DNA of 64,000 nucleotides, taken from contig MU266329.1 of assembly GCA_021014945.1 (NCBI GenBank), positions 248,001-312,000 of the forward strand, given 5' to 3'. This stretch comes from Leucogyrophana mollusca. Its lineage: Eukaryota > Basidiomycota > Agaricomycetes > Boletales. Of the stretch, positions 1 to 12,949 are shown one piece after another. The number at the start of each line of letters is the position of its first letter. Positions within the stretch are counted from its first letter, which is position 1. Made by a program: the position numbers and the translations under genes. The notes beneath the pieces were generated by a model. It was not told where the DNA came from. It worked only from the letters and a program-made list of their open reading frames with translations, and did not search any database.

Positions 1-278
1 GTCTTGCAAGTCCCGTCACTGACCGCGCCTGCAGGGAAACTGTCGGATTTGGTCAAGAATAATACCATATGGCCCTCGATGTCTTTATTCATACCGTTCA
101 TGTCATTTATCTTTCTGTAATCTTAGTGGGACGCACTTCTTAGTTCTTTTTCCACTCTATTCAGTTATTCTGCTGTCTTTATTCCGGCACCAGTGAAATA
201 TAACGAGCATTCATGTTGTCCACCACGCCAGAGATTAGGCTATACAGCAATTACAAGTACTCGCACACCCAGTCACAG
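1..278. other. Left-edge intergenic sequence
   Basis: This stretch lies downstream of the cap methyltransferase stop codon. I see no conserved coding block on either strand, only short chance ORFs. It probably holds the 3' untranslated region of that gene and whatever lies beyond the window edge. Confidence 0.5.
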
Positions 279-2451
279 TTATCGCTTCTCAAAGGCAAAC
301 GCGATATAAATGTCTACAGTGGGTTGCGCCTCTGCATCAGTCTCGGTGTCAATAAGCGTCAAATGGAAACTTACTAGCGGCTTCCCACTGATCCTCGTCC
401 ATTGCGCTCTCACCGTTGGCGTCGACAACTTTCATGCGCACCATCAAGGGCCCGAATTCTTCGTGCTCCTGGTGCTCTGCGAACACCTCGTGAAACTCTT
501 CCTTATACACAGGGAATAACCCAAATTCCGCAGCCATCCTGAACACACCAATAGTCAATAAGATCCAAGTTTAGACAAACCTCATCAGCGGGGTAACTCC
601 AAGCGGACAACCATGGGGGCAGGCGGGAATAAACGGACGTACTCGACAAAATTGTCCCACTGGACTATGTACTCCGGTACGTTCTCTACTGCATCTTCCA
701 AGTAGAAATAGTATCGATGGCCGAATAGCGGCCGTGAATGTCGATCTTCAAAACGGATCTTGTACACGGAGTTTCCAAAAGATAGCTCTTCTGAGTCTGG
801 GGGCAACGCATCCAGGCGCTCTCTAACAACACAACACACCGGGACTTAGCATGACGAGAACATAACAAATGCGGACGATTGCGCTCGAAGGGCAACCCAA
901 GGCGATCAAAAAGGACATACAGTAGTTGATCAGAATTCGGTATCGTCCCGAGAAATACTCCGCCGGGCCTTAGCCATCGACTGACATTGTCGAGCATGCA
1001 ACGAGCTTTTTGCGCCGTTTCAAACGCGTAGTGCATGCAGAACTGCATGGAAACGACGTCAATCGGCTGTACGAGTCTCTCTGGCGGGAAAGCCTTTGAT
1101 AGCGGTTCCACATAACAGTCCAGAGCGGCGAACGAGGCGTCAAATCGTTGGTGACCTCGAAGGGTCTCCCAACGCTGTCGCGCCTGATCAACGGATATCG
1201 CAGCAATATCTGTTAAATGATTGTCATAAACAGACGAAAAGAAACTATGATGAAGGAGGAGGCATACCCACTGCAAGGAGTTCCTTGATCCGTGCCTTGA
1301 CCCACTTGGAAATATCACCGCCTTTGCCACAACCCATGTCAAGGACTTTGCCACTGGGGAATCCACCTCGTCCTCTACCTGGACCCGAGTATTGCGACGA
1401 AGGGCTGGCAGCAAGCGCCGGATGGCCAAACCGCGTGATCAACACAGACTTGACCCAATTGTTGAAATTCTTCAGTCCAATTATCGGCGAATCCAAGCGC
1501 TGCTTCACGCCAACTTCAGGACGCGCGTTATCTATTCGGTTGCCAGTCAGTCAGACATGTGGGCAACGGCGCCAGAACGAGGATGTTTGTAAGCTCACAA
1601 TGTTCCACCACCATGCCGACATCTCCGGCGTGCTTCTTGTAAGGCGGCTGCTGAACGACTTCGAGCTCCTCACTTCGCTCCCTCTTGCGCTTGCTTGATA
1701 ATCGCTGGCTACCGATACCTCGGTAGTTCTTATACATCTCGATCTCCTGCGGAGACATCGGTATTAGGACGGATGAAGCAGGCGTCAACCTCCGGCGAGG
1801 GTTGTAAGGAATGGACGAGACTAACGGGGACGGCGGCGGAGGCATGATGGGTGATGATGTCGTGCGTGGAGTTACGGTCGCGTGCGATGAAGGATGTGAG
1901 GATGACGATGAAGACGACGGCCTTGACGTCGAGACGACAGGCGAACGGGTCAAGGGAGACAATGGAAGTGCACGAGGGAAAGTTGAAGCAGTCTCCGAGG
2001 AGGCTGGAAGAGCCGAACCTGACGGTAAGGACGAACGTGAAGGCCCAGAAGGGTGCTGCCGTGAGAAATAAGAGTCTTCACGGGGGATATCGAGAGCCGG
2101 GGGCAATTTCCGCTGGAGTGACGGGGCCGTGTTCAACTTGTCACTCTCCAGGTCGCTGGGAAGCAAAAGGTGAGAAAGGCTCGAGGCACGAGCGGTGCTC
2201 GGTGTGCGTGGCTCCTGCGGCTCGGAGTTGAGCAATACCGATAGATCAGTGGCTCTACGACCGAGAGACGGACTTCCTGTTGCGCGCGATGAGGACGGAC
2301 GAGATGTAGAAGGTGATGGAAGCTCGTGAAAACGTTCAGTATAGCCTTCGCCAAAATGATGAATATCGGAGGGATATGGACTCGGAAGTGCCTGTGGCTG
2401 CGTGATTGGTGAATTCAGAACGGCATCCCGGACAGGATCGAATGCAGGCAT
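279..2451 (-). CDS. ABD1: mRNA cap guanine-N7 methyltransferase
   Basis: The product would transfer a methyl group from S-adenosylmethionine to N7 of the guanosine cap of nuclear pre-mRNA. The diagnostic SAM-binding motif I is VLDMGCGKGGDISKW (about 1340 on the minus strand). It is followed by DVVSMQFCMHYAFE, RWLRPGGVFLGTIPN and an RYYFYLEDAVENVPEYIV block, in the order expected for the Abd1/RNMT family. The first ~280 residues are a Ser/Pro-rich, probably disordered extension typical of fungal members. The last exon reads IYIAFAFEKR and stops at 279-281; this ending matches the family and requires a short intron after DEDQWEAAS. The start is the first ATG of the long N-terminal exon at 2451. 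At least five introns are needed. The function is confident; exact internal splice sites around 560-1000 are less sure. Confidence 0.93.
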
Positions 2452-2718
2452 GATAGCACTTGCGAATTACTTGGGGATTATTGGAGCAGATACAGTATCC
2501 AACGGCCAGTTGAAAAAGAAAAAGACAAAGCAGATAACGAAGCCGTTTAGCAGGATTCCCGTTGCAGAACTGTAGCACTGGCAGACTTTTTCGCCCTCGT
2601 CACGGTGCTGCGATGTGGCGCAACCCAGCGCTAAGTCTTCTTTCCCACACACTTGAGCTCATTCATGCTCTTTCCCGTGCACGATATGTACATGGTCTTA
2701 TGCTGTGCCCACACCACC

Positions 2719-5700
2719 TCATAACTTTGGTCGCTTGCTCCACTCTTCCAGCCAGTAAGTAATATCTGCCGTCGACCGCTGGAGACGATGTTAGCTACCT
2801 CAAAAAATATCAAGTTGTCCTCCTTACCTTGAGCCAGCCCGAAGACGACCGAATCGAGTCCAGAGTCTGAGATAGCGCCAGATTGTATTTGGAAGTATCC
2901 TTGTCCTACAAGGGCCATGAATCGGTCCCTAGCCCATCATCCTTTTTACGTGGGACATACCTTAAAGAACTCTACAGTTTTGTCATAGTCACCTTCTGCG
3001 GTCAGATGCTCAAAGCAGGTCTGCAAGTTCAGCAGTCAGTCGTAGATCAGAGTCATCACGCTCCAACGCGTACCGCAATGACATCCTTAAGAGAGAAGTT
3101 TCCTTCGTAACGCTTATAGATCTGGTAAAACAGCGACATGAGTAATCTGTCACGATATGATATATATCCATGTAACATCTCACGTCGTCGTAGTTATTCA
3201 TGAAGAACTGTGCTGAGCTTCGTCTCGTTAAAGGATTTGACTGGAGCCCCCCGAAGAAATAGATGAGGTCCTGGTTGCGGACCGACGAGAGCATATAACT
3301 AAAAGTATCCTCGATACAGGCGGGATCTCTGCTCGCAGCCATTGCAATCCTGAGTCGCTCAAGAAGTCAGTGGTTGATGGTGTCGATACCACAACAAACG
3401 ACTCACATAGCGGAAATGCCCGCAGAAGGGGGGGTCGTCGGCGTTTCATACAATTTCTTTACGAACTCGTATTCTGCGCGTCCTCCGTATTTTACGGCCT
3501 AGAGCATGTCGTCAATTTGACAACTAATCCTGAGGAGAGAAAACACACTGTAATCATGGTTACCCTCAGGAGGTCAGCAGGGATATTGGAGTTGTCGCCG
3601 GTTGCCATGTAATACGCAAATCGACTCTTCAACTCGTCCACGACCCTAGTGAAGTCCATCGGCTTAGACACATCGAGCTTCAGGCAGACAACTCACGCGA
3701 CGTCACCGGCGGCAGCAGCCTGCCCAATAGCTTGCGTACGTAGCTGAGTGATATCGGAGGATTCTGAGGGGGAATAACCATATCCGAGCCTCTGGACGAC
3801 TGGGGCGAAGAGAGCCTGCCAGACAAGTCGTTAGTACACTTATCCAAGCCAGGTACCACGTGTACGAACCTGGCGTAGGTTGTTCAAATTATCGACGACG
3901 TCCTGGTTCTCCCACCATGTTGACACCAGCGTGGCCAGGTTCCTGGCGATGCTACTCCAGACCAGGTCTGTCGTGTATGGTCAGCATTCCCGAACCATGG
4001 GAGGAAGTCAGCATGGTCCAGATACGCACATTCTTTCTCCTCGCGAAAGATGTCCACCACCGTCAAGGCAGTGCTAACTTTCGTGAAACCTGCTTTCGAG
4101 AGTGTCATGACGTCGTATACGAGGCCAATCCGATCATTGAGAGAGAAGACAGAGTCGCCTTTGGCAGCTTCGGCGGCGATCTTTGCGAATCGCTCATCGG
4201 AGTATAGCACTCTGTCTGCATGGTGTGAGAGTAGGAATACGGATATGTGTAAAAGGTGCTCACAGACGCCATAGGTTCCCGCATTGAGCTTGAACGGGCT
4301 GCTGGTGTCGAGTTTAAAAGTCTTCTCCCTGCTATCCAATATAACTTCACGGTCGATGGTCGCCTTGTCTCCGTCCGCCGTCAGGAGGCTCAGTGGGATC
4401 GTCCTGAAGTGTAAGAAGTGAGTACGCGGAACTGTTCAGCTCTGGATGTTAAGTACCAGATCGTTTCGTTGTCCTTGTCTGCGGCGGGTCCAGTCTCCAA
4501 GAAGCGGTCTTGACGTACATTGATAGCGCCCTCGCTCTCCGTAACAGTTAGAAGTGGGAACCCGATCTGGTGGAGCACAATCTATCAACTCATACGGGCA
4601 TAGTAGAGACCGCTCGACGGCACCTTGGTGATCCAGTTCTCCATGATTTTGGGCACATCAATCTCTATTTCAGATGGTTACCAGACGTTAGATTCTGGTT
4701 ATGATTAGGCGCACTAGTGGACTCTTCGATGCCTGCCCATAAATCCTTGGTGGTGCTGTTTCCATAAAGGTGTTTCTTCAAGTAGAGTGAGACGCCTCGA
4801 AGGAACTTTTCTTGTCCGACATAGTTGGACAGCATGCGCAGAACTGATATTCATACAAACCATAAGCGACGCTGACAAGACAGCAAAAACATGGATGTTT
4901 ACCGGAGGCCGCCTTGGCATAAGACAGGGAATCGAAGATCTATGCAGATATAAGTAATCGCAGGACTCGGATTGTGACATGAACGGTGCTTGCTTGGTTG
5001 ATCTGGTTAGCGTCTGGGCAGTGTACTTCAACTGGGTGAGATGATTCTTTGGCGTCGAGGTCAAGAGCATCATTCAAATGATCGGAAATGAACTCTGAAT
5101 CGACTTTCCACTCCGGGTAGATCCTACATGGATGAGTTGTGGGTTTCAGAGCTAGAAGAGATCGGTTACCTGTCTGAAAACCGGACGTCAGAAACATTCA
5201 ACAAGAGGGTACAATCGGGGCGACTCACCTACGACGATTACTTCACCCATCTACAATAGTCTGCGTGAGTGAAGATCGGAAAGAATTGAAGGGAGCGTAC
5301 AAGAGTGGCAAATCCTACGGGAAGCCGTCTGTTTGAGTAGTTTACAATAGTAGTAAAACTGCGTACTAACCTTCGTTCAAATACAGATAATCCCACCACT
5401 CCATGGTCGTGATATCACCAAACCTGACATTCGCATCAGTAGGTACTTGTTCAGATAAACCTGTGTGATGCCAGTGCTTACCACATGTGCGCAACCTCAT
5501 GGCCTTGGAAGACGGTCACGCGCTTCTTCGCAGCCATGTCAGCCCTGGCTGGATCTAACAGGAAAGCACTGGTCCGTCCCGTTATCAGACCCTAGGATAG
5601 GATTAGAAAATACAGTAACCCAGCAAGAAAAAGCTCTTTATACCCAGTTTTCCATAGCACCTTTGACAAGTTGGATTAGTTGATCATGACCAAGTTAGAA

Positions 5701-6886
5701 TAAGACGTACCTGCGTCGAAGTCGTGCGCCTTGGGGAAGAAAAAGCTATCCTCTCAGCGCAAGTGGGAATTGCTTTACTACGTACCACCAGTGTATCCAG
5801 TTTCGGCAGGGGGTATTCAATATCAAATATTTCTTCGTACAGAGGGAGAACTTTCGCCTTGACATCCAGAGCGTACTGGGCCTGATGAATAACATCAGGA
5901 GTTGCTGTATTGACTTGTCAAACCATCCAAAGACGCAGAGGGAGGGTTACACACTATAGATTCGCAAAGGGCGTACTTTGCCACTAAGAGGGCTTTTATA
6001 CGAGCTCTCCAAGTGCGCGAAGCGTCCATTGGCGTAGGCGACAAGGTAAGTCGACATCTGGCCAAGAATAAACCGACGCCATCATCGGTTCAAGAGCCAA
6101 CACACGTACCGGCGGTGTTTCCATATAGCGAGTGATCTTCCACTGAGCATCCGTCGCTTGACCATCGATGGCGAGCGAAGAAAATAGCTTCGCCAGAGAG
6201 GCATCCTTGGTCTTGATAGCTTCGGGCTGATATAGTTGCTCCGATATTTCTGGCATATTGCTTATATTAACAGTGTCACTGCGGGATATCATCGTCACTG
6301 CAAAGGTCGCCTTGAGTAGAGGCTCGTCCCAGCATGGGAAAGCGCGTCTCGCGGCGGTAGGCTGCGAAACAACGTTAAGACAACAGAAGTTCGGATACAG
6401 AGGTCAACGCATACTTCAAACTGAGTGAGGGCGTAATATTTCTTTTTCCCTTCGTGTTCAAACGATGACTTGTAGTAACCCATCATTGCTCCGGTCAATT
6501 CGCCAGAGAATTCAATCGACAATTTTGCCTTTGATCCTGCAGGGAGGGCAGTAGGAAAATGGAGGATGCCCCACTCAGCCTCGGCGTCGATCGAACGAGA
6601 CCCATCAGCTTGGTTGATCTTCAGCGTATCAGAGTATATCGACGCGTCACCCAACTCCAGTGCGGCCGTGTTAAAGACAATGGACGACGTCTCCTTCTTG
6701 ACATCTAGGCTGTGGGGTATGTGTCAGTCTTGCCACACATGCGCTAGTGAAGACGTACTCTATCTTGACCAAACCCCGGAAAGTGTGATTATCGAGATCC
6801 GTCTTGACGGTGAGGTCGTAGTGGGTTGGGCTGACGTCGAGAGGAAGGCGAAACTTGTCCGTGATGGTCTCGGGAGATCCAGTCAT
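2719..6886 (-). CDS. APE2: M1 family zinc aminopeptidase (Aap1/Ape2, puromycin-sensitive type)
   Basis: This gluzincin metallopeptidase would remove N-terminal residues from peptides. Family blocks appear in order on the minus strand: the N-terminal RLPLDVSPTHYDLTVKTDL (about 6850), the substrate-binding GAMENW (about 5643-5660), the zinc motif HEVAHMW (about 5480-5500), and an ERAP1_C-type helical domain with NQDLIYFFGGL (about 3250). The C-terminus reads ITYWLEEWSKRPKL and stops at 2719-2721 after a 49-bp intron. The gene is split by many short introns. The ATG at 6886 (MTGSPETITDKF) gives the usual cytosolic start. An upstream in-frame ATG at 7078 would add 64 residues rich in Arg, Ser and Leu with a single acidic residue, resembling a mitochondrial presequence, so both a long and a short form are possible. 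Paralogues AAP1 and APE2 cannot be told apart here. Confidence 0.93.
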
Positions 6887-7560
6887 TTTTGCAAAGGAAG
6901 AGCAGGCTCTGGAGATAGGTGTCCGTAGATTTAAAAGTGGAAGCGAGAGAGAGCCACGAGCATTGACGCTGAGTAACCAAGCACGCTCGAGTTGCCGGGA
7001 CGAAATTCCACATGTGGTCCTGGAAGCCGACCGGATCTGGAGAGTACACATGCTACGCATGCGTAGCATCGATAACATCTCTGCGGATCAGCCCAAAGCT
7101 ACTGCGCGCGGTACGTCCAGTCCGTTTTGAAATTCGGTGCACTTTAACGTGGCCCGGAAAGAGGTTTCGAGTTGTACGTACATAGCTAGGATTCCGAGGC
7201 GGTGGAAGTATTTGAGTATTAGAGTAACCACCGGCCCTGCTTTTACTAGACCTACTTGGGCGCCGCAAATTATTGACTGCCCTCACCATCGCTCATATAT
7301 TTTAGCCATGGCATTTCCGTTTCATTGTAGTAACTAGTAAGTAATACAAAGTGGCCGCAACTTGCAGGATAACGAAGCTAAGGAACAAACACATCTGTAG
7401 AGGAGCACAAGAGAGAATACAGATACACGAGCCATTTGAAAGCTCAAACTTGCCACTCCGGGCTCGGGATAAAGAATGATACTGGCTTTTGCTTGGGATG
7501 TTTGCATTGGACGCCAAAAAGCCGCACAGATTCGGTCCGCACCTGGAACGAAGGTGCTCG
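6887..7560. promoter_or_regulatory. 5' region of the aminopeptidase gene and 3' flank of the long gene to its right
   Basis: The part up to 7078 is open in frame with the aminopeptidase and may be translated as a targeting leader. The rest shows no conserved protein. A perfect 20-bp palindrome lies at 7050-7069. The distal part would carry the aminopeptidase promoter and the downstream end of the neighbouring minus-strand gene that stops at 7561. Confidence 0.4.
7050..7069. repeat. Perfect 20-bp palindrome
   Basis: The sequence ATGCTACGCATGCGTAGCAT equals its own reverse complement. It sits just inside the longest open reading frame of the aminopeptidase gene, 164 bp upstream of the standard ATG. 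Read as protein in the extended frame it gives MLRMRSM. Confidence 0.9.
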
Positions 7561-10500
7561 CTAGGCGCCTCTGCGCATCTTCATAAAAGCGGGATTGGTC
7601 GGCAAAATGGACCCGGGGAATGCTTTTGACGAGATGCTGCGATCGTGTTCCTGGAGAGCCTGGATCAATGCGGCGGAAGTCCCCTCATTAGACTTGATAA
7701 GGTTTTCCCAATGATGTGTGGCGTTTCTTCGGAATTTGGCGTACTCTTCCTCCAGCGCAATCATGGCATTGAAATGTCGAGCGCTTGAGTATGGGTTAAG
7801 AGACGGGTAATCCATGAGAAAAGGAACCCGCACATCTTGGTGGATAGCTCGAGCAGATCACGAATGCTATCCTGAAGTAGTCTATTTCGACCCAGGGATA
7901 CCTCTTTCTTCACGGTGTCGAACTTGGAAGATATACCATTGATGATGACCTGGGGCAACTATTATTGTCGGGCGCGGTCTGCGAGTGGAAGAACACACCT
8001 TCTGGATGTCGTGCAACACCTAAAGATAGTAGGAATCAGGCGTAGCGATACGACTATACGGTAAAAACTCACATTCACAATCTCTTGCATGCTACCGTCA
8101 TCATCCACCGTGCTATGCTTTTGTCGACCCTGCGAGGCATTGCGGTCGTTTCGTCTCGAGTCAGACTGTTGCATCACCAACTGCTTCGGCAGGGCTAATG
8201 TGATGTATCTTCAGCATGGGGGCCGCAACGGGGGCGCCAACGATCACCCACCGTGGCTGCTTCCACCTGACGTATGATGAGTCCGGTTTTCCTCCCGATT
8301 TGGCTTCGGGGGGATTGGTAGACCTTTCAGAGCAAGGTAGCTAGAATGGGGATTTGGTTTCTCTGCAAAGTTCTGGATTGGTATTGGAGATAGCACTTCC
8401 TCTTCAATAACTAGAGGCTCCTTCTGTAAACCAGGGGTAGAAACCCTTGCTCGCGGGTCCGGTGAACCCGTGGCATATTCGAGCATTATACCGCGGATTC
8501 TCGCCCTGAAGGAAACAGTAGAGGTGAGGCGATCCCTAGCATGATGTGCATCTTGCACTCTGGGGTGTGCACGCGTACTGGCTGGCGTTGGAGAAGGCGA
8601 CAATAACTCGGCGCGAGAGGCGAATGTGACACTGTGACGTTTGCGGGAATTTTCTATGTTAGCCGCGTCGTCCTTCGCCAGTCCATCAGCGGCGGAATCA
8701 ACACGGATGATTTCGTCTATTCCTTCGTCGTCCCCTTGCACCTCTGTCGCGGAGGGGCGTCGGAGAAGTGATTCCGCGTCATCCGGCTTTTGATCAGGGG
8801 CCTCCATCTGCACTAACATAGCCTGCTTTCGGGTGCTAGTTTTCTCTTTCCGTACAGGCGTGCCATCTTGAGTAAGATCTATCATCATGACATCCTTCCG
8901 AGGAGTTGACTCTTGAACGGGCGTCTTAACCAAGGCAACCTAAGCGATCAGGTGAGAGCTTGCAAAAAAAAAACCAGAGATGTACAGACCGAATCTTCAC
9001 TGCCCTTCAGGGGTGATAGATATTCGATGTACGTATATAATGGTGGGCTGCCGGAGCTGACTGAATCATCGTCCACGGATATGGCGTCGCTGGCCGGCGG
9101 GACATAAGTCGTCGTGCTGTCATTACCTGGCCGAGCGTGAGTAGCCATAAATTCAGCTGCCTCCCATGGGGCCTTCGTCGCCTTGGCCTTTCGCAACCCC
9201 TTGTTGCTCGCGTGTTGGAGGACAGGAGCCGTGGCCTTTGCAGGCGGAGGTGACGCGATGATTCGTTTAATTGGTGGGTTTTCGGCCGGCCCTTCGGTAA
9301 CTTTTTCTCTCGTCTGTATCGGTGCTCATTTAGAAAACAGTGAAGTACGAAGCATGATCTGAGCACATAGGAGATATGAGGGCTCACCGTCGGAACCGTC
9401 GGGGGTTGTTGGATCATGGGTGATGTATTGCTGGTGGACGCAATAGCGCATACATCCGTCGAATCGATAAGATGGCCTTCGTTGGCGTGGTCGGAAGCCA
9501 GCGAACCCGATAGATTCACTGCATTTGGATCGGGTTTGACCTGTGCGGTTGTGCTCGGCCTAACAAGATCCACCTTCCCATTCGCACCTCGCGTTGTCGC
9601 AGCTCGGGTTTGTGGTGCAGAAGGCATCGGCTCGGGTTTCGTTTTCTTCGTAACGCCTGGAACCTCATCGTAATCCACCTCGGGATGGGCGATAGCAGGA
9701 GAAGATCCTCTCGCTCTCTTACCATACTTCCTCGTTGGTTTCACTGAGCGGCCGGTTTTCCGTCTGCGGGAATCCGAGCCTTGATCCAGGGTCCTGGGTT
9801 CCACGATCTCTTTCGCATTGGCATAGGCGATGACTCCACGGGGCTTCTTCCTTAAAGGTGCTTCCGAGTTCATGCCTTCAGTAACAGAATGAGAAGGGGC
9901 AACCTCTCGCTTTCGCCGCGCGCCTGCAAGTTTAACTGGAGGAGTTATTTCACGCGGGGGAGGTACCGCACTCGTAGATTCAGAGGTATGTGTAGATTCA
10001 GAGACCGTAGCCACAGCGTCAGTGATAGCCAGGCTGGCTTTAGAGATCTTTCCAGTCGCGGGCTTCTTTCCTCTGGGCTTGATCCTGGTGCTGACAGGCT
10101 TGTGATGAGCGAGGCTTCCGACTTCATTCGCGCTTTCCTTGTCAATGGCTGGTATAGGTGCTCGTTTGGTGTCCCTCTTGTTTTCAATAGGATCATAAGA
10201 CTTCAAGGCTAGCTTGTCCTTTCGAGTGGGCACATCCATCGCTTCGGTTTTTGGTAACAAAGCGGCAGTTGGCTCGGTGTCGTCCTGGTGTTTGTCGGCG
10301 CAAATAGTCATCACCTTAGTCGAGTCGGAATGACGGGCACTCGCGGCACTTGCTTGTTCCCCCAGGTAGGCAGTGGACGAACTACGTACATCTCCGAGGG
10401 TTTCTTCGAGAAACGCTGAAGTCTTAGCCATGACAGGAAGGTCGTCGGTATCAGGCGTGATAACCGGAACTCTTATCGATGCTTTTTCGTGACCTTTCTC

Positions 10501-12949
10501 ACCTAAAGGGGCCTTGGGACCCTCGCTGTCACAGTTATTGATCCTTCCACTCCTCAAAGGGCGGGCTACGGGTAGAGTTTTCGCTGTAGATTCCTTCGCG
10601 TTCTTGTCCTTGGGATGTGAACGTCGCCAAGTAGGCAGAAGCGCGGGAGGTGGAAGCGCTTGAGCTGGTTCGTCCTCGGAAATCTCGGAGAGCTCATCGT
10701 CACTTCCTCCGAAAATCGACTTGCTTGTAGCCTTGACAGACAAAAACGCATTTGGTTTAGATGATACTGAGGTGGGGGTGGTGGGGGCCGATACAAGAGC
10801 AGGGGGTTGTCCAGGGATATATTTTGCGTGAGGACCGGGAATCCCTGCGGGGTCCTTCGATACAATAGGTCGCGCTTTGGTCTCCGACTCCTGGGATATC
10901 GTTCGTCCCGTTGGTCTGTTGCTGCCCTGCGGTATTGGCGGGGATGGGGCCGGAAGATATTGGAGAGGAGGGTCCAGACTTGTGGTGTCTTCACATTCGT
11001 TCGTCTGGTAGACTGAGCATGGGTGTCAGTCTGCATCAGCGAGCCACTTGAGGCAAATATACCTTGTTCGACATGTTTTACCTTGTCCTATTCGGTTATG
11101 AGTGGCGGACGACATGACACTTGGTAAGGGCACACCTCGAAGCTCGACCCAGGGGCAACAGGCGAAGACGAGCCATGACCCTCGAACTTCACACCAGAAG
11201 CCACAAAAATGCTTTGCCGTGGTTTCGTTGCCTTCTTGGGAGGCCCGCCAGGGAAACTGAGTTTTCCCTAGCCAATGGTTCGTTGGGTAGCTTTTCATGA
11301 TAGAAACTAGTGAGAAACGAACCACTCCTCTCCTTCGCAACGCTTCCATGAATCTACTGAGGTCTTCGCTATGAAGGAAAAACTTCAAATAAGGTTCCTG
11401 GCCCTCGTCCGTCTTGATTAAAGTATCTGCAACAAGGGGCGCTTTGTTTAGTTGGACGGTTATGAGAGCACGCCCATTTGGTACTGAGACGGGGTTTCTA
11501 TCAACGATGACGGAGATTACGGAAGCATACGGGACTTTGAGGCTTTCGAATGTATCGCCCTAAACTATTAAGTGAGCATTCGGATACAACGCTCATATAG
11601 CACGGTTACCGACATTTCCGATGACATTTCCAAGGAAAGCTCGGCTGTCCATAACCAAGTTGTCGAATTCAGTCGGTTGGGGAAAAATAGTTCCGCAAGC
11701 GTCAATTTCTGTAAGAGAAAAAGGTTGAGGACTAGAGACGAATATGGTGGTATTATGAGAACGCGCAGGCCGAAGCATATCAAAGAACGCACAAGGTGAT
11801 GTCGCTACGTGCAAGAGCATCTGTAACTTTTGCAGCTGTGTACTCCCAGGCCGAGGTGGAAACATTTTCGAGAATTTCAACGATCTCTGCGCTGCATTTG
11901 AAGACCTTTGGTGACCCAAACACTTCATTCACAAACTGAGTTCGCTTGGCCCTTCCAGAGGTAGTCTGTTTAGTCGATGGCAGCAACCAAGCCACAAGAG
12001 TCAGGAGGGACTCGATGAGAAGAAAATCTGTTCGTGATGGTTTTAACCAGGCCAAAAAGGGATCTCTTGGATAGGCTCACCTCTAGTACGCGACAGAACG
12101 AGACCGATACGCTCGCTGTCGCCATTTTGAATGAAGCTTCTTAGGAGAAAAGGGCGGTGCTCACCCGCCTAAAATCTCTTGGTCACGTAGTTTGCTCTGA
12201 TTTGATGCGTGTGCGTTCACGGTCTCCGATAGCAGAGCATATGCCTAAGATAGGGGAATCCGCCGTTCAATGCGACGCCTTACCGTAAGTGCGCATATAT
12301 GCTGTTGAACACAAGCAACTCACGTTATTCCTCAGCTCTGCGCTCATCTTGAATGTGAAAGGCGGTGAAAAGAAAAAGTCGCGTAATAAAGGATAAAATG
12401 TCTCCGCAACGCGTTCCTTGCGCAGGCCTAGCATTGATGATTTAGCTCGTTTATGTAAGAAAGGAAGAGGGTTCCTCACCATCCGATTTTTCCTCCAGAA
12501 AGTCCTATAAAACATATGGGAAAAGAGTTATGATCAAATTCCACGCCGGAGACTCACGATGAGACCAGAAAAAATCTTCGTCGCAATACCGTCCCAAGCT
12601 GCTGCTGACCTGGCGTCCCCAATGCTCGACGTCTCAGGAATCTTCTCTTTGAGTATTTTGGTGGTGACAGCGACAGATAGTCTAAGCGAATCTTCCTGGC
12701 AGAGAGTGTAAAGGGGCGGAAATAGTTTCTGAACGGTTGCAATCAGTTTCTGTTGTGCTTGGGACGATAAATTTGACGAATTCTGTGCATGGACATCAAT
12801 ATACTGCCTCATATATGTTTGATACCACGCACCATAAGCACAAAGCATGAGAGAGCGTGGTTGACATTCTCCTGGATGTGGGGCTCTGGCGCAAGTTTCC
12901 CAACGGCTACCCTCAAAGCCTCGCCGGCACCAGCGATATCCACAATCAT
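7561..12949 (-). CDS. Candidate meiotic chromosome-axis protein (Red1/SYCP2-like: ARM/PH-like N-terminus, disordered linker, C-terminal coiled coil)
   Basis: I do not recognise this protein from a diagnostic motif; the assignment is architectural inference. The proposed start is at 12949 (MIVDIAGAGEALRVAVGKL). Helical N-terminal blocks include QQKLIATVQKLFPPLYTL, VAETFYPLLRDFFFSPPF, FLLIESLLTLVAWLLPSTK and SAEIVEILENVSTSAWEY. Next comes a beta-rich PH-like stretch with FDNLVMDSRAFLGNVIGN, then FESLKVPYASVISVIVDRN, and ending in YLKFFLHSEDLSRFMEALRR (to about 11330). A long Ser/Pro/Lys-rich, low-complexity linker covers roughly 11000-8250. The C-terminus (about 8180-7561) is strongly helical with heptad character, including EEEYAKFRRNATHHWENLI, and ends FMKMRRGA at 7561. 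ARM plus PH-like domains, then disorder, then coiled coil is the layout of Red1 and SYCP2. At least ten introns are needed, and the junction near 11580 is unresolved. Divergent neighbour: a TEA regulator 292 bp away. Confidence 0.5.

Noticed and set aside
1096..2231. Plus-strand ORFs of 200 and 126 codons over the cap methyltransferase
   Set aside because: They overlap the conserved SAM-binding exons and the Ser/Pro-rich N-terminus in antisense, with no conserved motif.
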